Assembly: GCF_900105615.1 (NCBI RefSeq)
Contig: NZ_LT630003.1
Location: 310,001 to 374,000 of the forward strand
From: Lacrimispora sphenoides JCM 1415
GTDB taxonomy: Bacteria > Bacillota > Clostridia > Lachnospirales > Lachnospiraceae
Direction: 5' to 3'
DNA: 64,000 nt
Shown: positions 16,617 to 25,176 of the stretch, one piece after another
Position numbering within the stretch: position 1 is the stretch's first letter
Layout: each line of letters opens with the position of its first letter
Made by a program: the position numbers and the translations under genes
Notes under the pieces: generated by a model
Databases searched by the model: none
What the model was told of the DNA's origin: nothing
What the model saw: the letters and a program-made list of their open reading frames with translations, nothing else

Positions 16617-17913
16617 CGTCTTCCTCCTCGGTAATGATCTTACGCATCTGCTTATCCTGGGCGTCGTCAAAATTTATAAAATTCTGATATTGCTTTCTAA
16701 GCTGCATCAAAAGCTTTACGTCTGACTTCGATGGCGCAAAGCTGAGCCGGCGCAGCCAGAAATCGTTCTTTTCGATAGCTCTGGCTATCCGCCGCCAGGA
16801 TGGAACCTTTTTTTGGGTCTCCAGCTTCCGGTCTGCTTCGTCTGGTATCTTCTCTAACGGGTATCCGCGTGTGTTCCACCACTCCATATACGTATTGATT
16901 TTACGATAGTAGTGATCCCTCAGCTCTGGTGAATATAGGCCGAGACTTTCAAGCAATAATACAGTATACTGCTGCCAGGTCATTTCCCCGGGCTTTTCTG
17001 ATTTTATATTTCCGAGCAGTGATGATCTTGCATAGATATTTCCAAAATTCACGCCATGAACTCGATTGACCACCCGCTCCCAGGTCTCCGGTTCCAATGC
17101 ACGGAACTGGTTCAGCCCGTTGCGTTGGTCATCTCCATAAGGCTGACAAAGCCGCTGCTGATGGATGCTCAGCCCGTTCTTGTACATCAGTTCATAAATT
17201 TCATTAAAGGCAAGATCCAGCTGGCTTACTGCGCCCCAAATGTCTTCGGTCCGCCAATCGTATAACGGATAGAAATGAAAAATCTCGCAACCGGGATCAG
17301 AAACACGAAGCTTTGTAGTCCAGCCATAATCCTGAAACCGCTCCTTCTTTTTACTGATGATGGTATTAAAACGGTTAAGGCTCTCATTGCTCCGGATAGC
17401 GATGCCCACACCAACAGTATTGCCATGGGTTTTTTGAAACCATTGACTGAACCGGTATGTATATTCCTCAAACTCCATGCCTTTGTAAAACCATGTCCAA
17501 TCTTCTGGCATGTTGTTTTCATTTATTACGCAATCGTAATCAGGCATATCCCGTACCCATTTATCCTGATCATTACGGTCCCAGCAAATCCATTTAGGCT
17601 GTATGACGGAAACCGCATTACGAAGTGACAGAGGCAGGCAGCACCAGTAAAACCTGTCTACGACGTCTGCCGTCATCCTGCGCAGTTCCTCAATATGCTG
17701 AATGGTTGCCTGATATTGTGCTTCCAGGTCAATATACTGAATGCTGAATTTCCTGCCCCTTTGCCGGGCTACGTGCGCACAGAGCTGAAGCATAACAGAT
17801 GAATCTTTGCCGCCGGATACGCAGAGGTATAGATGGGAGAAATGTGTGAATGCGATGTTAATTCGTTCCATTGCTGCAGTTAAAACGTCTTCCGATGAAT
17901 ATATCTTGGGAAT
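16594..17913 (-). CDS. IbrA-like PAPS-reductase family protein (DUF3440)
   Basis: A protein of about 439 residues in the PAPS reductase / ATP-pyrophosphatase superfamily with a DUF3440 C-terminal half. The pyrophosphate-binding loop SGGKDSSVMLQL is at about residues 34-45. DUF3440 features include PLYDWRTEDIWGAV and the HQQRLCQPYGDDQRNGLNQF region. Start choice is unusual: GGAGG (17922-17926) lies 8 bases before an ATT codon at 17913, giving an N-terminus that fits homologues; the only nearby standard start, GTG at 17922, overlaps the ribosome site. The protein may act on a nucleotide or sulfur substrate; its reaction is unproven. It leads the IbrA-GNAT-IbrB operon. Confidence 0.85.
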   Translation of the reverse strand: MPKIYSSEDVLTAAMERINIAFTHFSHLYLCVSGGKDSSVMLQLCAHVARQRGRKFSIQYIDLEAQYQATIQHIEELRRMTADVVDRFYWCCLPLSLRNAVSVIQPKWICWDRNDQDKWVRDMPDYDCVINENNMPEDWTWFYKGMEFEEYTYRFSQWFQKTHGNTVGVGIAIRSNESLNRFNTIISKKKERFQDYGWTTKLRVSDPGCEIFHFYPLYDWRTEDIWGAVSQLDLAFNEIYELMYKNGLSIHQQRLCQPYGDDQRNGLNQFRALEPETWERVVNRVHGVNFGNIYARSSLLGNIKSEKPGEMTWQQYTVLLLESLGLYSPELRDHYYRKINTYMEWWNTRGYPLEKIPDEADRKLETQKKVPSWRRIARAIEKNDFWLRRLSFAPSKSDVKLLMQLRKQYQNFINFDDAQDKQMRKIITEEEDDGKDTML

Positions 17914-18232
17914 ACAGATCACCTCCGTTTTGTATACTGATAAGATAGGCAGGATGAGCGGCGGGAGCGCCACATGTTGCCTAATTTCACGCTTTAAATA
18001 TACTACTTTTAAAATATTTATAGGACAATTTGTTCCAAAATGCCGGAATAATGTTCTTAATTAACAAAATATTCCAAATTAGTTAATATGGTTATCAATA
18101 TTTATCAATTATCGTTTGGTACAACATAAAGCCAGTTAGGAACAATATTTACTTAGGTAAGATAAAAAAACATATAATATTGATTAAATCAGGTTCCTGA
18201 TAGTTCGGCGTGAAAAGGAGGTGATTGATGGA

Positions 18233-18583
18233 ATGAATCATAAATTCTTTCAATCCGAAAAGTTTAATGGAATGCAAAATGATGAAATATATGGATATCT
18301 TGAAAGCAGCGATGATCTGCTCATCAAAGGTGACGTGAATGGTGATGTTTTTTGCAGAGGGACAGTTTACTGCAGCGGTACCGTTACCGGAAATATCCGG
18401 GCAAATCAAGTGCAGCTATACCACTCCCATGTCGCAGGGGATATTACATGCAGAAAAATCATAACAGATGATGTAAGCGATGTACAAGGTTTTATTATTG
18501 CGGAAAGCGGATTGGTAAGCTGCCGTGTCGGCGGAGAAATCACGATCACTGGAACCCGAAGGCCGGCCATATTTATAGAATAA
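18233..18583 (+). CDS. Bactofilin-like polymer-forming protein
   Basis: A 116-residue protein with the right-handed beta-helix pattern of bactofilins. The core runs from DDLLIKGDVNGDVFCRGTV through GTVTGNIRANQVQLYHS and VAGDITCRKI to VGGEITITG, with hydrophobic residues every five to six positions. Bactofilins polymerise without nucleotide and act as envelope scaffolds. AAAAGGAGG is 11 bases before the ATG at 18233; an in-frame GTG at 18221 overlaps that site. The 319-base gap upstream holds AT-rich DNA with no clear gene. Confidence 0.72.
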   Translation: MNHKFFQSEKFNGMQNDEIYGYLESSDDLLIKGDVNGDVFCRGTVYCSGTVTGNIRANQVQLYHSHVAGDITCRKIITDDVSDVQGFIIAESGLVSCRVGGEITITGTRRPAIFIE

Positions 18584-18694
18584 CGCCTCATACATTACGA
18601 CATTTATGCCATTCATAACATTATCGCTCCGATTATTGCTGGATACAGTATTATTTATATTGAGAATCACAAAAGTCAGGAGAGGAGTGTACCA

Positions 18695-18911
18695 ATGGAA
18701 TTAAAAGAAGCAATTGATACACGCCGTTCTGACCATATTTATTGGCTTTGCAGCGGAAGTTATCTCAAGAGGCAAAGAAGTCTTTGCTTGATACATTGGA
18801 ATCATATTATGCTGATGGAATTCCGCCGAAACCGTTCAAAATGTTTTCATGGCTTCATTGGATGGCCTTTTTGCACGTGTGATTAAGACGGATGAATTTA
18901 TCAACTTTTAA
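18695..18911 (+). pseudogene. Disrupted small gene
   Basis: An ATG at 18695 with a GGAGAGGAG site upstream starts a frame that begins MELKEAIDTRRS, like the first residues of nitroreductases, then runs into unlikely sequence. Protein-like stretches continue in other frames (LLDTLESYYADGIPPKPFKM; and a final frame ending FARVIKTDEFINF). This pattern suggests a gene broken by indels. The original family is uncertain. Confidence 0.35.
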
Positions 18912-18935
18912 ATAAATATAATATAGCAACGAAGT

Positions 18936-18966
18936 AAAGGCCGCAGTTTTAAGCTGCGGCTTTTGT
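18936..18966 (+). terminator. Terminator with GCCGCAG stem (copy 1)
   Basis: The stem GCCGCAG (18940-18946) pairs with CTGCGGC (18954-18960) and is followed by TTTTG. A near copy with similar flanks occurs at 25003. Confidence 0.75.
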
Positions 18967-19113
18967 CATGCCTGCAGATATTATTTTTAAATTAGGATCA
19001 AAAAAATGCAGGTTAAGGACAGATTAAAGCAAAAAAGTCCTCTATTATTTTAATATAAAGAATATAGTAGTCTGAAACTTGATAAACTATGATATAAAAG
19101 AGGATAAGTACGA

Positions 19114-19620
19114 ATGATATATAGCGAAGAAATACTAAACGTCTGTCAAGGCTTGACTGAAACAGACCGCATCAGTACAATGCTTATTTGTTTTCATGAA
19201 GAAAATGATGGAAATTTAAATGGTGAAATTCTAAACTGCTACATCGATGAACCAGTCTGGTTTTCCAGCGTAGGTGATTTGATTCTTAAATTGGATGAAA
19301 TATGCAACTGGATTGGGACCCCCCAGCCATCTACGAATCCAAGGTTTCTTAATAGAAAGATGGCGGAGGAATATGCATACAGGACCCAAGGGAAAAACAG
19401 ACTGCCAGTAAAGGCAAAGATTCAGCTGCAGGATAGTAAGACCCTAGGTTCCAGGGCGCATCTGGCTAAAGAAACATTGACAGTCAAGATAGAGTATCGC
19501 CAGAATGCCAGCATGCAGGGAAGAGTGATTGGAAGGCTGACGAAGAAAAAATATGTGAGTTTTCGAAGCGCTTTAGAACTGATGCGCATGTTGGAAGAAA
19601 TGGCTGCAATAACTATATAA
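19114..19620 (+). CDS. Hypothetical protein
   Basis: A 168-residue soluble protein that I do not recognise. The N-terminal part (residues 1-70) is acidic and may contain a short alpha/beta unit; a basic patch follows (KMAEEYAYRTQGKNRLPVKAK). The C-terminal part, from about residue 120, reads like a strand-strand-helix module (LTVKIEYRQNASMQGRVIGRL, then FRSALELMRMLEEM). A small membrane-protein ORF follows 47 bases downstream on the same strand and may be co-transcribed. Confidence 0.6.
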   Translation: MIYSEEILNVCQGLTETDRISTMLICFHEENDGNLNGEILNCYIDEPVWFSSVGDLILKLDEICNWIGTPQPSTNPRFLNRKMAEEYAYRTQGKNRLPVKAKIQLQDSKTLGSRAHLAKETLTVKIEYRQNASMQGRVIGRLTKKKYVSFRSALELMRMLEEMAAITI

Positions 19621-19667
19621 AAAGTTTTGAAGAATGATAAGTCTCAACTTTTTAAAAAGGAGGAATA

Positions 19668-19832
19668 ATGCGCATTTATAAAGGAATGGTTTACTTTTTA
19701 TCAATTATTGGACTGATGGCCTTATTAACATACTTTATTTTCGCACTGGTGCTTTTTAAAGAGGAATTAGAAACCGGAAGAATCCTTCGGATCGGTCGCC
19801 GTGTATATGGAGTTGTTGCAAGAGAATTATGA
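19668..19832 (+). CDS. 54-residue single-helix membrane protein
   Basis: A short ORF with an excellent AAAAAGGAGG site 5 bases before its ATG. The product begins MRIYKGMVYF, has one long hydrophobic helix (about residues 9-31), and a basic, probably cytoplasmic tail (GRILRIGRRVYGVVAREL). No family is recognised. A short ACGG/CCGT hairpin followed by a T-run lies just after the stop. The strength of the ribosome site makes translation likely. Confidence 0.6.
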   Translation: MRIYKGMVYFLSIIGLMALLTYFIFALVLFKEELETGRILRIGRRVYGVVAREL

Positions 19833-19922
19833 TGCAGAAGAGAAGCTTTGAAGGAACGGCGGGCAGTAGTCCGTCTTTTTTTAGTTTTTTAATTCCGGCA
19901 GAAGACCGGTATCTGACAGGAG

Positions 19923-19957
19923 AACGGAGTGCATATGCAAGATGCACTCCGTTTTTT
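19923..19957 (+). terminator. Strong terminator before tcyP promoter
   Basis: A perfect 12-bp stem (AACGGAGTGCAT at 19923-19934 with ATGCACTCCGTT at 19942-19953) is followed by TTTTG. Confidence 0.85.
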
Positions 19958-19992
19958 GCACCTCCGCGATGGTTTAATCAAGCAAAAATAAA

Positions 19993-20021
19993 TTGACAAA
20001 TTTACCACATAATGTTAACAT
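19993..20021 (+). promoter_or_regulatory. Promoter of the cystine symporter gene
   Basis: TTGACA (19993-19998) and TAACAT (20016-20021) are 17 bases apart. Transcription would start near 20028, about 250 bases before the coding start. The leader matches none of the common riboswitch signatures I compared (SAM-I, T-box, cobalamin, TPP, lysine, c-di-GMP-I). Confidence 0.65.
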
Positions 20022-20282
20022 ACTAAACATATATGTTATATAGGGTAAGATCGGTTGAAATCATTAATAAACTGTATCATTAAGGTTATTCCTTGTGAAT
20101 ATACTTTATCAATCCGGGGGCGTATGGGTAAAGGAATATCTGATGCCGTAACAGTTCCAAAGCCGCCGTAGAATCATCGTACCATGAAAGATTTCAGTAG
20201 TTTCACAATCTCCCCGTCACTATGCAAACAAATTTCTGATACTGCAGTGTTCAATATGTGTGATTTTTAAGGAGGAAAATGT

Positions 20283-21677
20283 ATGGATTTGTTATGGACT
20301 TTGGTTATAATCGCTATGATCCTTGTGCTTGTCGGAATTCTCTACTATATGCAGAAGAAGCATATATCGTTTGCTAAGAGAGTATTTTCTGCTCTGCTTA
20401 TGGGAATTGTTATAGGCAGTATCATGCAGCTTGCTTTTGCACCTGACAGCCCAGTACTAAAAACTTCGTTGGATTGGATATCCATTATCGGTACTGGTTA
20501 TGTGAATCTTCTGAAAATGATTGTTATTCCACTAATTATGGTCTCCATTATATCGGCCATCGTTAATCTGAAGTCCCATACAAGCTTGGGGAAAATCAGT
20601 ACATATGTGCTGGCAACATTACTGCTGACTGTGTTCATTTCCGCTTTGGTGGGCATAGCAACTGCAAATACCTTTCATCTGACAGCAGAAGAAATAACCG
20701 TTGGCCAGGCGGAGTCAGACCGGGCCGAGTATCTTGAAGGAAAAGTTTCAACCGTCCAGGATCAGACGATACCGCAGCAGATTTTGAGTTTTATCCCCCA
20801 AAATCCCTTCCAGGATATGACAGGTGACAGGGCTACCTCTACCATAGCAGTAGTTATTTTTTCCGCATTTCTTGGCATATCCGCATTGGGAATACAAAAG
20901 AAAAAACCGGAAGAAGCTGAAACTTTCCAGAAAATCATTAATTCCCTTTATGCTGTAGTGATGCGGATGGTAACTTTTATACTAAGATTAACGCCTTATG
21001 GTATTCTGGGACTTATGACAAAGACAATTGCGACAACGAACATAGCAGGCATTATTGCCCTGTCTAAGTTTGTCATTGCAAACTATGTCGCATTGATTGT
21101 TATGTTTGCCATACACTTTTTAATCATCCTGTTGATGAAATTGAATCCCGCAATATACATCAAGAAGGCCTTCCCAACGCTTACCATTGCGTTTACATCA
21201 AGATCCAGTGCGGGTACGCTGCCCTTAACGATTGAAACACAAACTAAGAAGCTTGGTATTCCTGAAAGTATTGCCAACTTTGCCGCATCTTTCGGAACAA
21301 CGATTGGCCAGAATGGCTGCGCAGGTGTTTATCCCGCTATGCTTGCTGTCATGATCGCCCCTGCGGTTGGTATTAACCCTATGAGTATTGGTTTCATTGC
21401 AAAACTGTCTATTATCGTTGCAATCAGCTCCTTTGGTATTGCCGGGGTTGGCGGCGGTGCGACATTTGCCGCGTTGATGGTTTTATCCGCCATGAATCTG
21501 CCTGTTGGCCTGGCCGGATTGTTAATATCAGTGGAACCTTTAATTGACATGGGACGGACCGCTTTGAATGTGAATGATGCTATGCTGGCCGGCCTCGTAA
21601 CAGCAAGGCTGACATCAGAGCTTGACGTGGATTTGTATAATACACCAGTGGATGAGTATTCGGCAATGTCATTATAA
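20283..21677 (+). CDS. tcyP: L-cystine symporter, DAACS family (TcyP-like)
   Basis: A 464-residue sodium/proton-dependent dicarboxylate/amino acid symporter with about eight helices plus two re-entrant hairpins. The serine-rich hairpin motif FTSRSSAGTLPLTIET, and the later NFAASFGTTIGQNGCAGVYPA and SVEPLIDMGRTALNVNDAM, match the cystine-transporting TcyP branch, as does the long N-terminal region of about 80 residues before the first conserved block. AAGGAGG precedes the ATG. It stands alone with its own promoter and a long leader, suggesting sulfur-dependent control (inference). Cystine specificity is by family resemblance. Confidence 0.85.
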   Translation: MDLLWTLVIIAMILVLVGILYYMQKKHISFAKRVFSALLMGIVIGSIMQLAFAPDSPVLKTSLDWISIIGTGYVNLLKMIVIPLIMVSIISAIVNLKSHTSLGKISTYVLATLLLTVFISALVGIATANTFHLTAEEITVGQAESDRAEYLEGKVSTVQDQTIPQQILSFIPQNPFQDMTGDRATSTIAVVIFSAFLGISALGIQKKKPEEAETFQKIINSLYAVVMRMVTFILRLTPYGILGLMTKTIATTNIAGIIALSKFVIANYVALIVMFAIHFLIILLMKLNPAIYIKKAFPTLTIAFTSRSSAGTLPLTIETQTKKLGIPESIANFAASFGTTIGQNGCAGVYPAMLAVMIAPAVGINPMSIGFIAKLSIIVAISSFGIAGVGGGATFAALMVLSAMNLPVGLAGLLISVEPLIDMGRTALNVNDAMLAGLVTARLTSELDVDLYNTPVDEYSAMSL

Positions 21678-21768
21678 TATGGTTTATCTGAATCTGAAAT
21701 CAAAGTGAAGATAAAAGGGCAGCTTTTTAGCCCGTCCTGCCGAGTATCGGAAGGGGTTTTGAAAAATC

Positions 21769-21815
21769 GAGAGGGTATCCCAAGTCGTGAAATGACTGAG
21801 GGGTGCCCTCTCTTG
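21769..21815. terminator. Terminator between convergent tcyP and mocR-like genes
   Basis: Arms GAGAGGGTATCCC (21769-21781) and GGGTGCCCTCTC (21801-21812) pair with minor mismatches. A second short GGGC/GCCC hairpin lies at about 21717-21734, closer to tcyP. Confidence 0.55.
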
Positions 21816-21865
21816 TCCTATTCATTTAAAGTTTTAAAGTTTCCGGTAACCCATATCTCTGCCGT

Positions 21866-23263
21866 CTATAAAATAATGTCACTGATAATTTTAACCCCCT
21901 CTGCGATCTCTTCAGAGGACAAATGGGAATATCCCAATATGATTTCATTATTGCGCTCCTGATTTTCTTTCAGATAAAAGCTCCCTGCTCGATAGATACT
22001 TACGCCACTATCGGCTATTGCATGAACCATTTTATCAGTAATCATTTTGTTGTGGAATTGTACAACAAGGTGTAAGCCCGTAGCGTGTCCTAAGACATCA
22101 TACTGGCCGGGAAAATGTTTTGATAGTTCAGAAAGGAGTAAACTGCGGTTTCTGCCATAATGCTTTTTCATTTTCCATATGTGCTTTTCAAACCCACCGT
22201 TTTGTATGAACTTTGCCAATGTGTATTGGCCCAATGCATCCGTATGGACATCGGAATACATTTTAAGCTTTTTACACGAAGAGACCAGCTCTTTAGGCAA
22301 AATCATAAATCCTAACCGGAATGCGGGGGCCAGTATCTTACTAAACGAGCCGAGATAAATCACACGTTCCGGATTTAATTCGTAAAGAGAGCTTACAGGC
22401 TGTCCTTCGTATCGAAATTCGCTGTCGTAATCGTCTTCTACAATATAGCAGTTATTTTGTTCGGCATACCGGACTAAGTCCAACCGCCTTTGAATGGGCA
22501 GAATACTTCCCATGGGATACTGGTGTGATGGTGTGGTATAAATAAATGAGACTTCTCTTGGGATATCCAGCAATTCTGTGCGCAAACCTTTATCATCTAC
22601 GGAAATGCCTTCGATCAAGCATCCCGCCGTTGTAATTACCCTCCGCAGTCCTGCATGGGAAGGATCTTCCATTAAGACCACCTTTTGCTTGTCCTGTAGT
22701 ACATGGGAAATCAACGATAAGCCCTGCGTGGAACCGGAGGTAATTATGACTTGGGCAGGGTTGCATGACAGGCCCCTTGTCCGATATAAGTATTGGGCGA
22801 TTGCCACCCTTAACTCCCATACTCCAGATGTACTGCAATAGCCGAAAGCGCAGGCAGGGATTTGGCTGCATATTTCCCGATAGAGATTGCCCCATTCCTT
22901 GCGGGGGAAATATTCGAGCGCCGGTATTCCTGTTCGGAAGTCAATCATTTTCTTTGGCAGCGGTATTTTATCCTTTTCTGGAATTGTATTTTGATTGAAA
23001 GATATTCCAATATCGAAAGCGTTTAATCCTTCTGCAACAACGGTACCTGAACCTTTATAGGTATTTAAGTACCCTTCTGCAATTAGCTGGCTATATGCTT
23101 CAATTACAGTATTTCTTGAGACAGATAAATCAGAAGATAATTTTCTTGTAGAGGGAAGCCGGTGCCCGGATTCCAGTGTGCCGCTTAATATCATTTGACA
23201 GATTTGTTTATAAATTTGGCGGGCAAGTGTTAGCTGGCTTTGGCGGTCAATCGTAATCCACAT
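21866..23263 (-). CDS. MocR-family regulator (GntR winged helix fused to aminotransferase fold)
   Basis: A 465-residue PLP-dependent regulator. Residues 1-75 form a GntR winged helix (ICQMILSGTLESGHRLPSTRKLSSDLSVSRNTVIEAYSQL). Residues 100-465 form an aspartate-aminotransferase-like domain; the SGSTQGLSLISHVL motif, the EDDYDSEFRY segment, and YLGSFSKILAPAFRLGF with the PLP-binding Lys are present. It starts at the ATG at 23263 with AAGGA upstream. It is divergent from a B3/B4 protein and an EamA exporter; AAAGTGG repeats in the gap look like its operator. Confidence 0.9.
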   Translation of the reverse strand: MWITIDRQSQLTLARQIYKQICQMILSGTLESGHRLPSTRKLSSDLSVSRNTVIEAYSQLIAEGYLNTYKGSGTVVAEGLNAFDIGISFNQNTIPEKDKIPLPKKMIDFRTGIPALEYFPRKEWGNLYREICSQIPACAFGYCSTSGVWELRVAIAQYLYRTRGLSCNPAQVIITSGSTQGLSLISHVLQDKQKVVLMEDPSHAGLRRVITTAGCLIEGISVDDKGLRTELLDIPREVSFIYTTPSHQYPMGSILPIQRRLDLVRYAEQNNCYIVEDDYDSEFRYEGQPVSSLYELNPERVIYLGSFSKILAPAFRLGFMILPKELVSSCKKLKMYSDVHTDALGQYTLAKFIQNGGFEKHIWKMKKHYGRNRSLLLSELSKHFPGQYDVLGHATGLHLVVQFHNKMITDKMVHAIADSGVSIYRAGSFYLKENQERNNEIILGYSHLSSEEIAEGVKIISDIIL

Positions 23264-23280
23264 TCCGATCATTCCTTTCA

Positions 23281-23330
23281 AAAGTGGTTCTATAAAATTA
23301 GAGGAAAAGTGGAACTTTTAAGACCACTTT
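23281..23330. promoter_or_regulatory. Probable MocR operator
   Basis: AAAGTGG occurs at 23281-23287 and 23306-23312 as direct repeats 25 bases apart, and the second copy forms an inverted pair with CCACTTT at 23324-23330. MocR-type regulators commonly bind AAGTGG-like direct repeats. The site lies between the divergent regulator and B3/B4 genes. Confidence 0.6.
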
Positions 23331-23385
23331 CCGGATGATAGAATTATAACACATACCATTGCTAAAAGGAAAGGACGGAAAGAAC

Positions 23386-24054
23386 ATGATAAAAATATCA
23401 CCCTCTGTGAAAAGCACTTTTCCAGAAACGAAATTCGGCATGATGATTGTTAATGGGCTTTGTTCACCGATTGAACGTGCTGTTATGGATAACATAATAG
23501 CAACAGAAATAGAGCAGATGAAGTTAAATAACTCCGGTTACGAGCGCAAATCCTTCTTGACAAAAGAACCACTTAGTCATTACGCGGCCTACTACAAGCG
23601 GTATAATAAAACCTATCATGTATTGGGGCAGTTAGAGTCGGTTTTGCTAAAGGGTAAAAGTATCCCACCTGTTGGCATACCCGTAGAAGCCATGTTTTTA
23701 GCCGAGGTGAAGAATTTACTGCTTACTGCCGGACACGATTTAGAAATGATTGAAGGTGATCTGACAGTTAATATCGCTACAGAACCATTGAATTATAAAG
23801 GCATATCCGGGAAAGAACAGCAGCTTATAAAAAACGATCTGTACTTATCTGATGAAAGAGGGATACTTTCAAGCATAATGACCGGACCTGATTACAGGAC
23901 AAGAATTACAGAATCCACTCAAAATGCTCTCTATTTTGTATACGGAGTTGAAGGCGTGACCGGACCGCTGATCCATGCGCACTTAAAAACCATATCTTCC
24001 TATCTGTCGCAAGCGATTCCAGGTGTGGAAATACAATCCATAAATGTCTATTGA
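23386..24054 (+). CDS. B3/B4 tRNA-binding domain protein
   Basis: A 222-residue protein with the B3/B4 domain found in the beta chain of phenylalanyl-tRNA synthetase and in stand-alone editing-like proteins. Typical pieces are FGMMIVNGL near the start, the SHYAAYYKRYNKTYHVLGQLESVLLKGKSIPPV core and the C-terminal ALYFVYGVEGVTGPLIHAHLKTI. The ATG at 23386 follows GGAAAG. It precedes an EamA exporter, and both are divergent from a MocR regulator, a pairing that suggests amino acid or amine handling (inference). Confidence 0.82.
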   Translation: MIKISPSVKSTFPETKFGMMIVNGLCSPIERAVMDNIIATEIEQMKLNNSGYERKSFLTKEPLSHYAAYYKRYNKTYHVLGQLESVLLKGKSIPPVGIPVEAMFLAEVKNLLLTAGHDLEMIEGDLTVNIATEPLNYKGISGKEQQLIKNDLYLSDERGILSSIMTGPDYRTRITESTQNALYFVYGVEGVTGPLIHAHLKTISSYLSQAIPGVEIQSINVY

Positions 24055-24061
24055 GGCCGTC

Positions 24062-24955
24062 ATGGGGAGACTATATTTAACGGTAGCATTTATTTTGGCT
24101 GGTTCTTCGGTGATTGCCGCAAGTTTTATATCCGCATATCTTCCGACTTTTACCACCACGTTTTTAAGCCTGGTATTCGCATCCTTAACTGCGGTACTGT
24201 TTTGCGGTAAGAACATGTATGATACAGCAAAGTGTCTGTCAAGAAAAACCTGGACGGTCATTCTGTTGCAGGCTATATTTGGCAGTTTTCTTTTTCGGGT
24301 GTTTTTAACAACAGGATTGCAATATATTGGAGCTGCAGAAGCAGGGATTATTACAGGGGCCACGCCGGCAATCACTGCATTGCTCACCTGGATAATGCTG
24401 CACGAATATTTAAGCTTACACACGGTGATAGGTATTCTTATAACATTTGCCGGAGTACTGTTGGTACAAGGCTTTTCATTTGAGACAACGCTTGAAAATT
24501 TTCAGCCAATCGGAGCAATCTATGTTTTATGCGCGGCAGCTTGTGAATCGCTTTTTACAACGTTTTCACGGAAAATCCATATGGGTATAAATGATGAAAC
24601 ACTGCCCCCATTGGTCCACGCTGGATTTGTAAGTATTTGCGCTATGGTACTATGCCTTATTCCTGCCTTATTGGAACATCCCTGGGCAGCAATCGCAGCG
24701 CTGCCGATCAGCGGCTGGATTGCCTTCGTATGGTATGGCAGTATTGTTACAATCGTTGCTTTTGCGTTTATGTTCGCAGGGGCAAAAAGGTGTAGCGGTT
24801 ATACCATTGCGGCCTTTTCAGGTATTATTCCAATTAGTTCAACATTGTTTTCTGTCACCATATTAAAAGAATCAATCAGCATGTATCAAGATGCAGGTTG
24901 CGTACTTGTAGTTTTTGCAACGCTTATAATAAGTTATCAAAAGAAAGCAGCTTAA
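24062..24955 (+). CDS. EamA/DMT-family exporter
   Basis: A 297-residue inner-membrane transporter with ten predicted helices in two EamA repeats. The repeat features AGSSVIAASFISAYLP and LQYIGAAEAGIITGATPAITALLTW are typical, with the second repeat starting near residue 150. The frame opens at 24044 inside the preceding gene, but the ATG at 24062 has TGAGG upstream and gives the usual family N-terminus. It is probably translationally coupled to the B3/B4 gene and controlled by the divergent MocR protein. Substrate unknown. Confidence 0.85.
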   Translation: MGRLYLTVAFILAGSSVIAASFISAYLPTFTTTFLSLVFASLTAVLFCGKNMYDTAKCLSRKTWTVILLQAIFGSFLFRVFLTTGLQYIGAAEAGIITGATPAITALLTWIMLHEYLSLHTVIGILITFAGVLLVQGFSFETTLENFQPIGAIYVLCAAACESLFTTFSRKIHMGINDETLPPLVHAGFVSICAMVLCLIPALLEHPWAAIAALPISGWIAFVWYGSIVTIVAFAFMFAGAKRCSGYTIAAFSGIIPISSTLFSVTILKESISMYQDAGCVLVVFATLIISYQKKAA

Positions 24956-24996
24956 AAACTTGAAGATCATTAATGAGGGGAAGTGTCCATCAGCAA

Positions 24997-25028
24997 AGAA
25001 AAGCCGCAGTTTTAAACTGCGGCCTTTT
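24997..25028 (+). terminator. Terminator with GCCGCAG stem (copy 2)
   Basis: GCCGCAG (25003-25009) pairs with CTGCGGC (25017-25023), followed by CTTTTCC. It closely resembles the terminator at 18936-18966, including part of the downstream flank. The interval to 25176 shows no gene. Confidence 0.75.
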
Positions 25029-25176
25029 CCGTACCTATAGATGTTATCTCATTAATTTCTTTCTGTAAATGCTATCCGCTATCTTGAGGAAATATAGTAG
25101 AGTTTTATCCTTATAACTTAGGTTTAGGCAGGAGAGTACCAGAGTGGTACGGCAGCCATTTCTTTCCCCTATTTTA

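Noticed and set aside
20028..20282. SAM-I, T-box, TPP, cobalamin or c-di-GMP riboswitch before tcyP
   Set aside because: I looked for the core signatures of each and did not find a convincing match; only a long leader remains.
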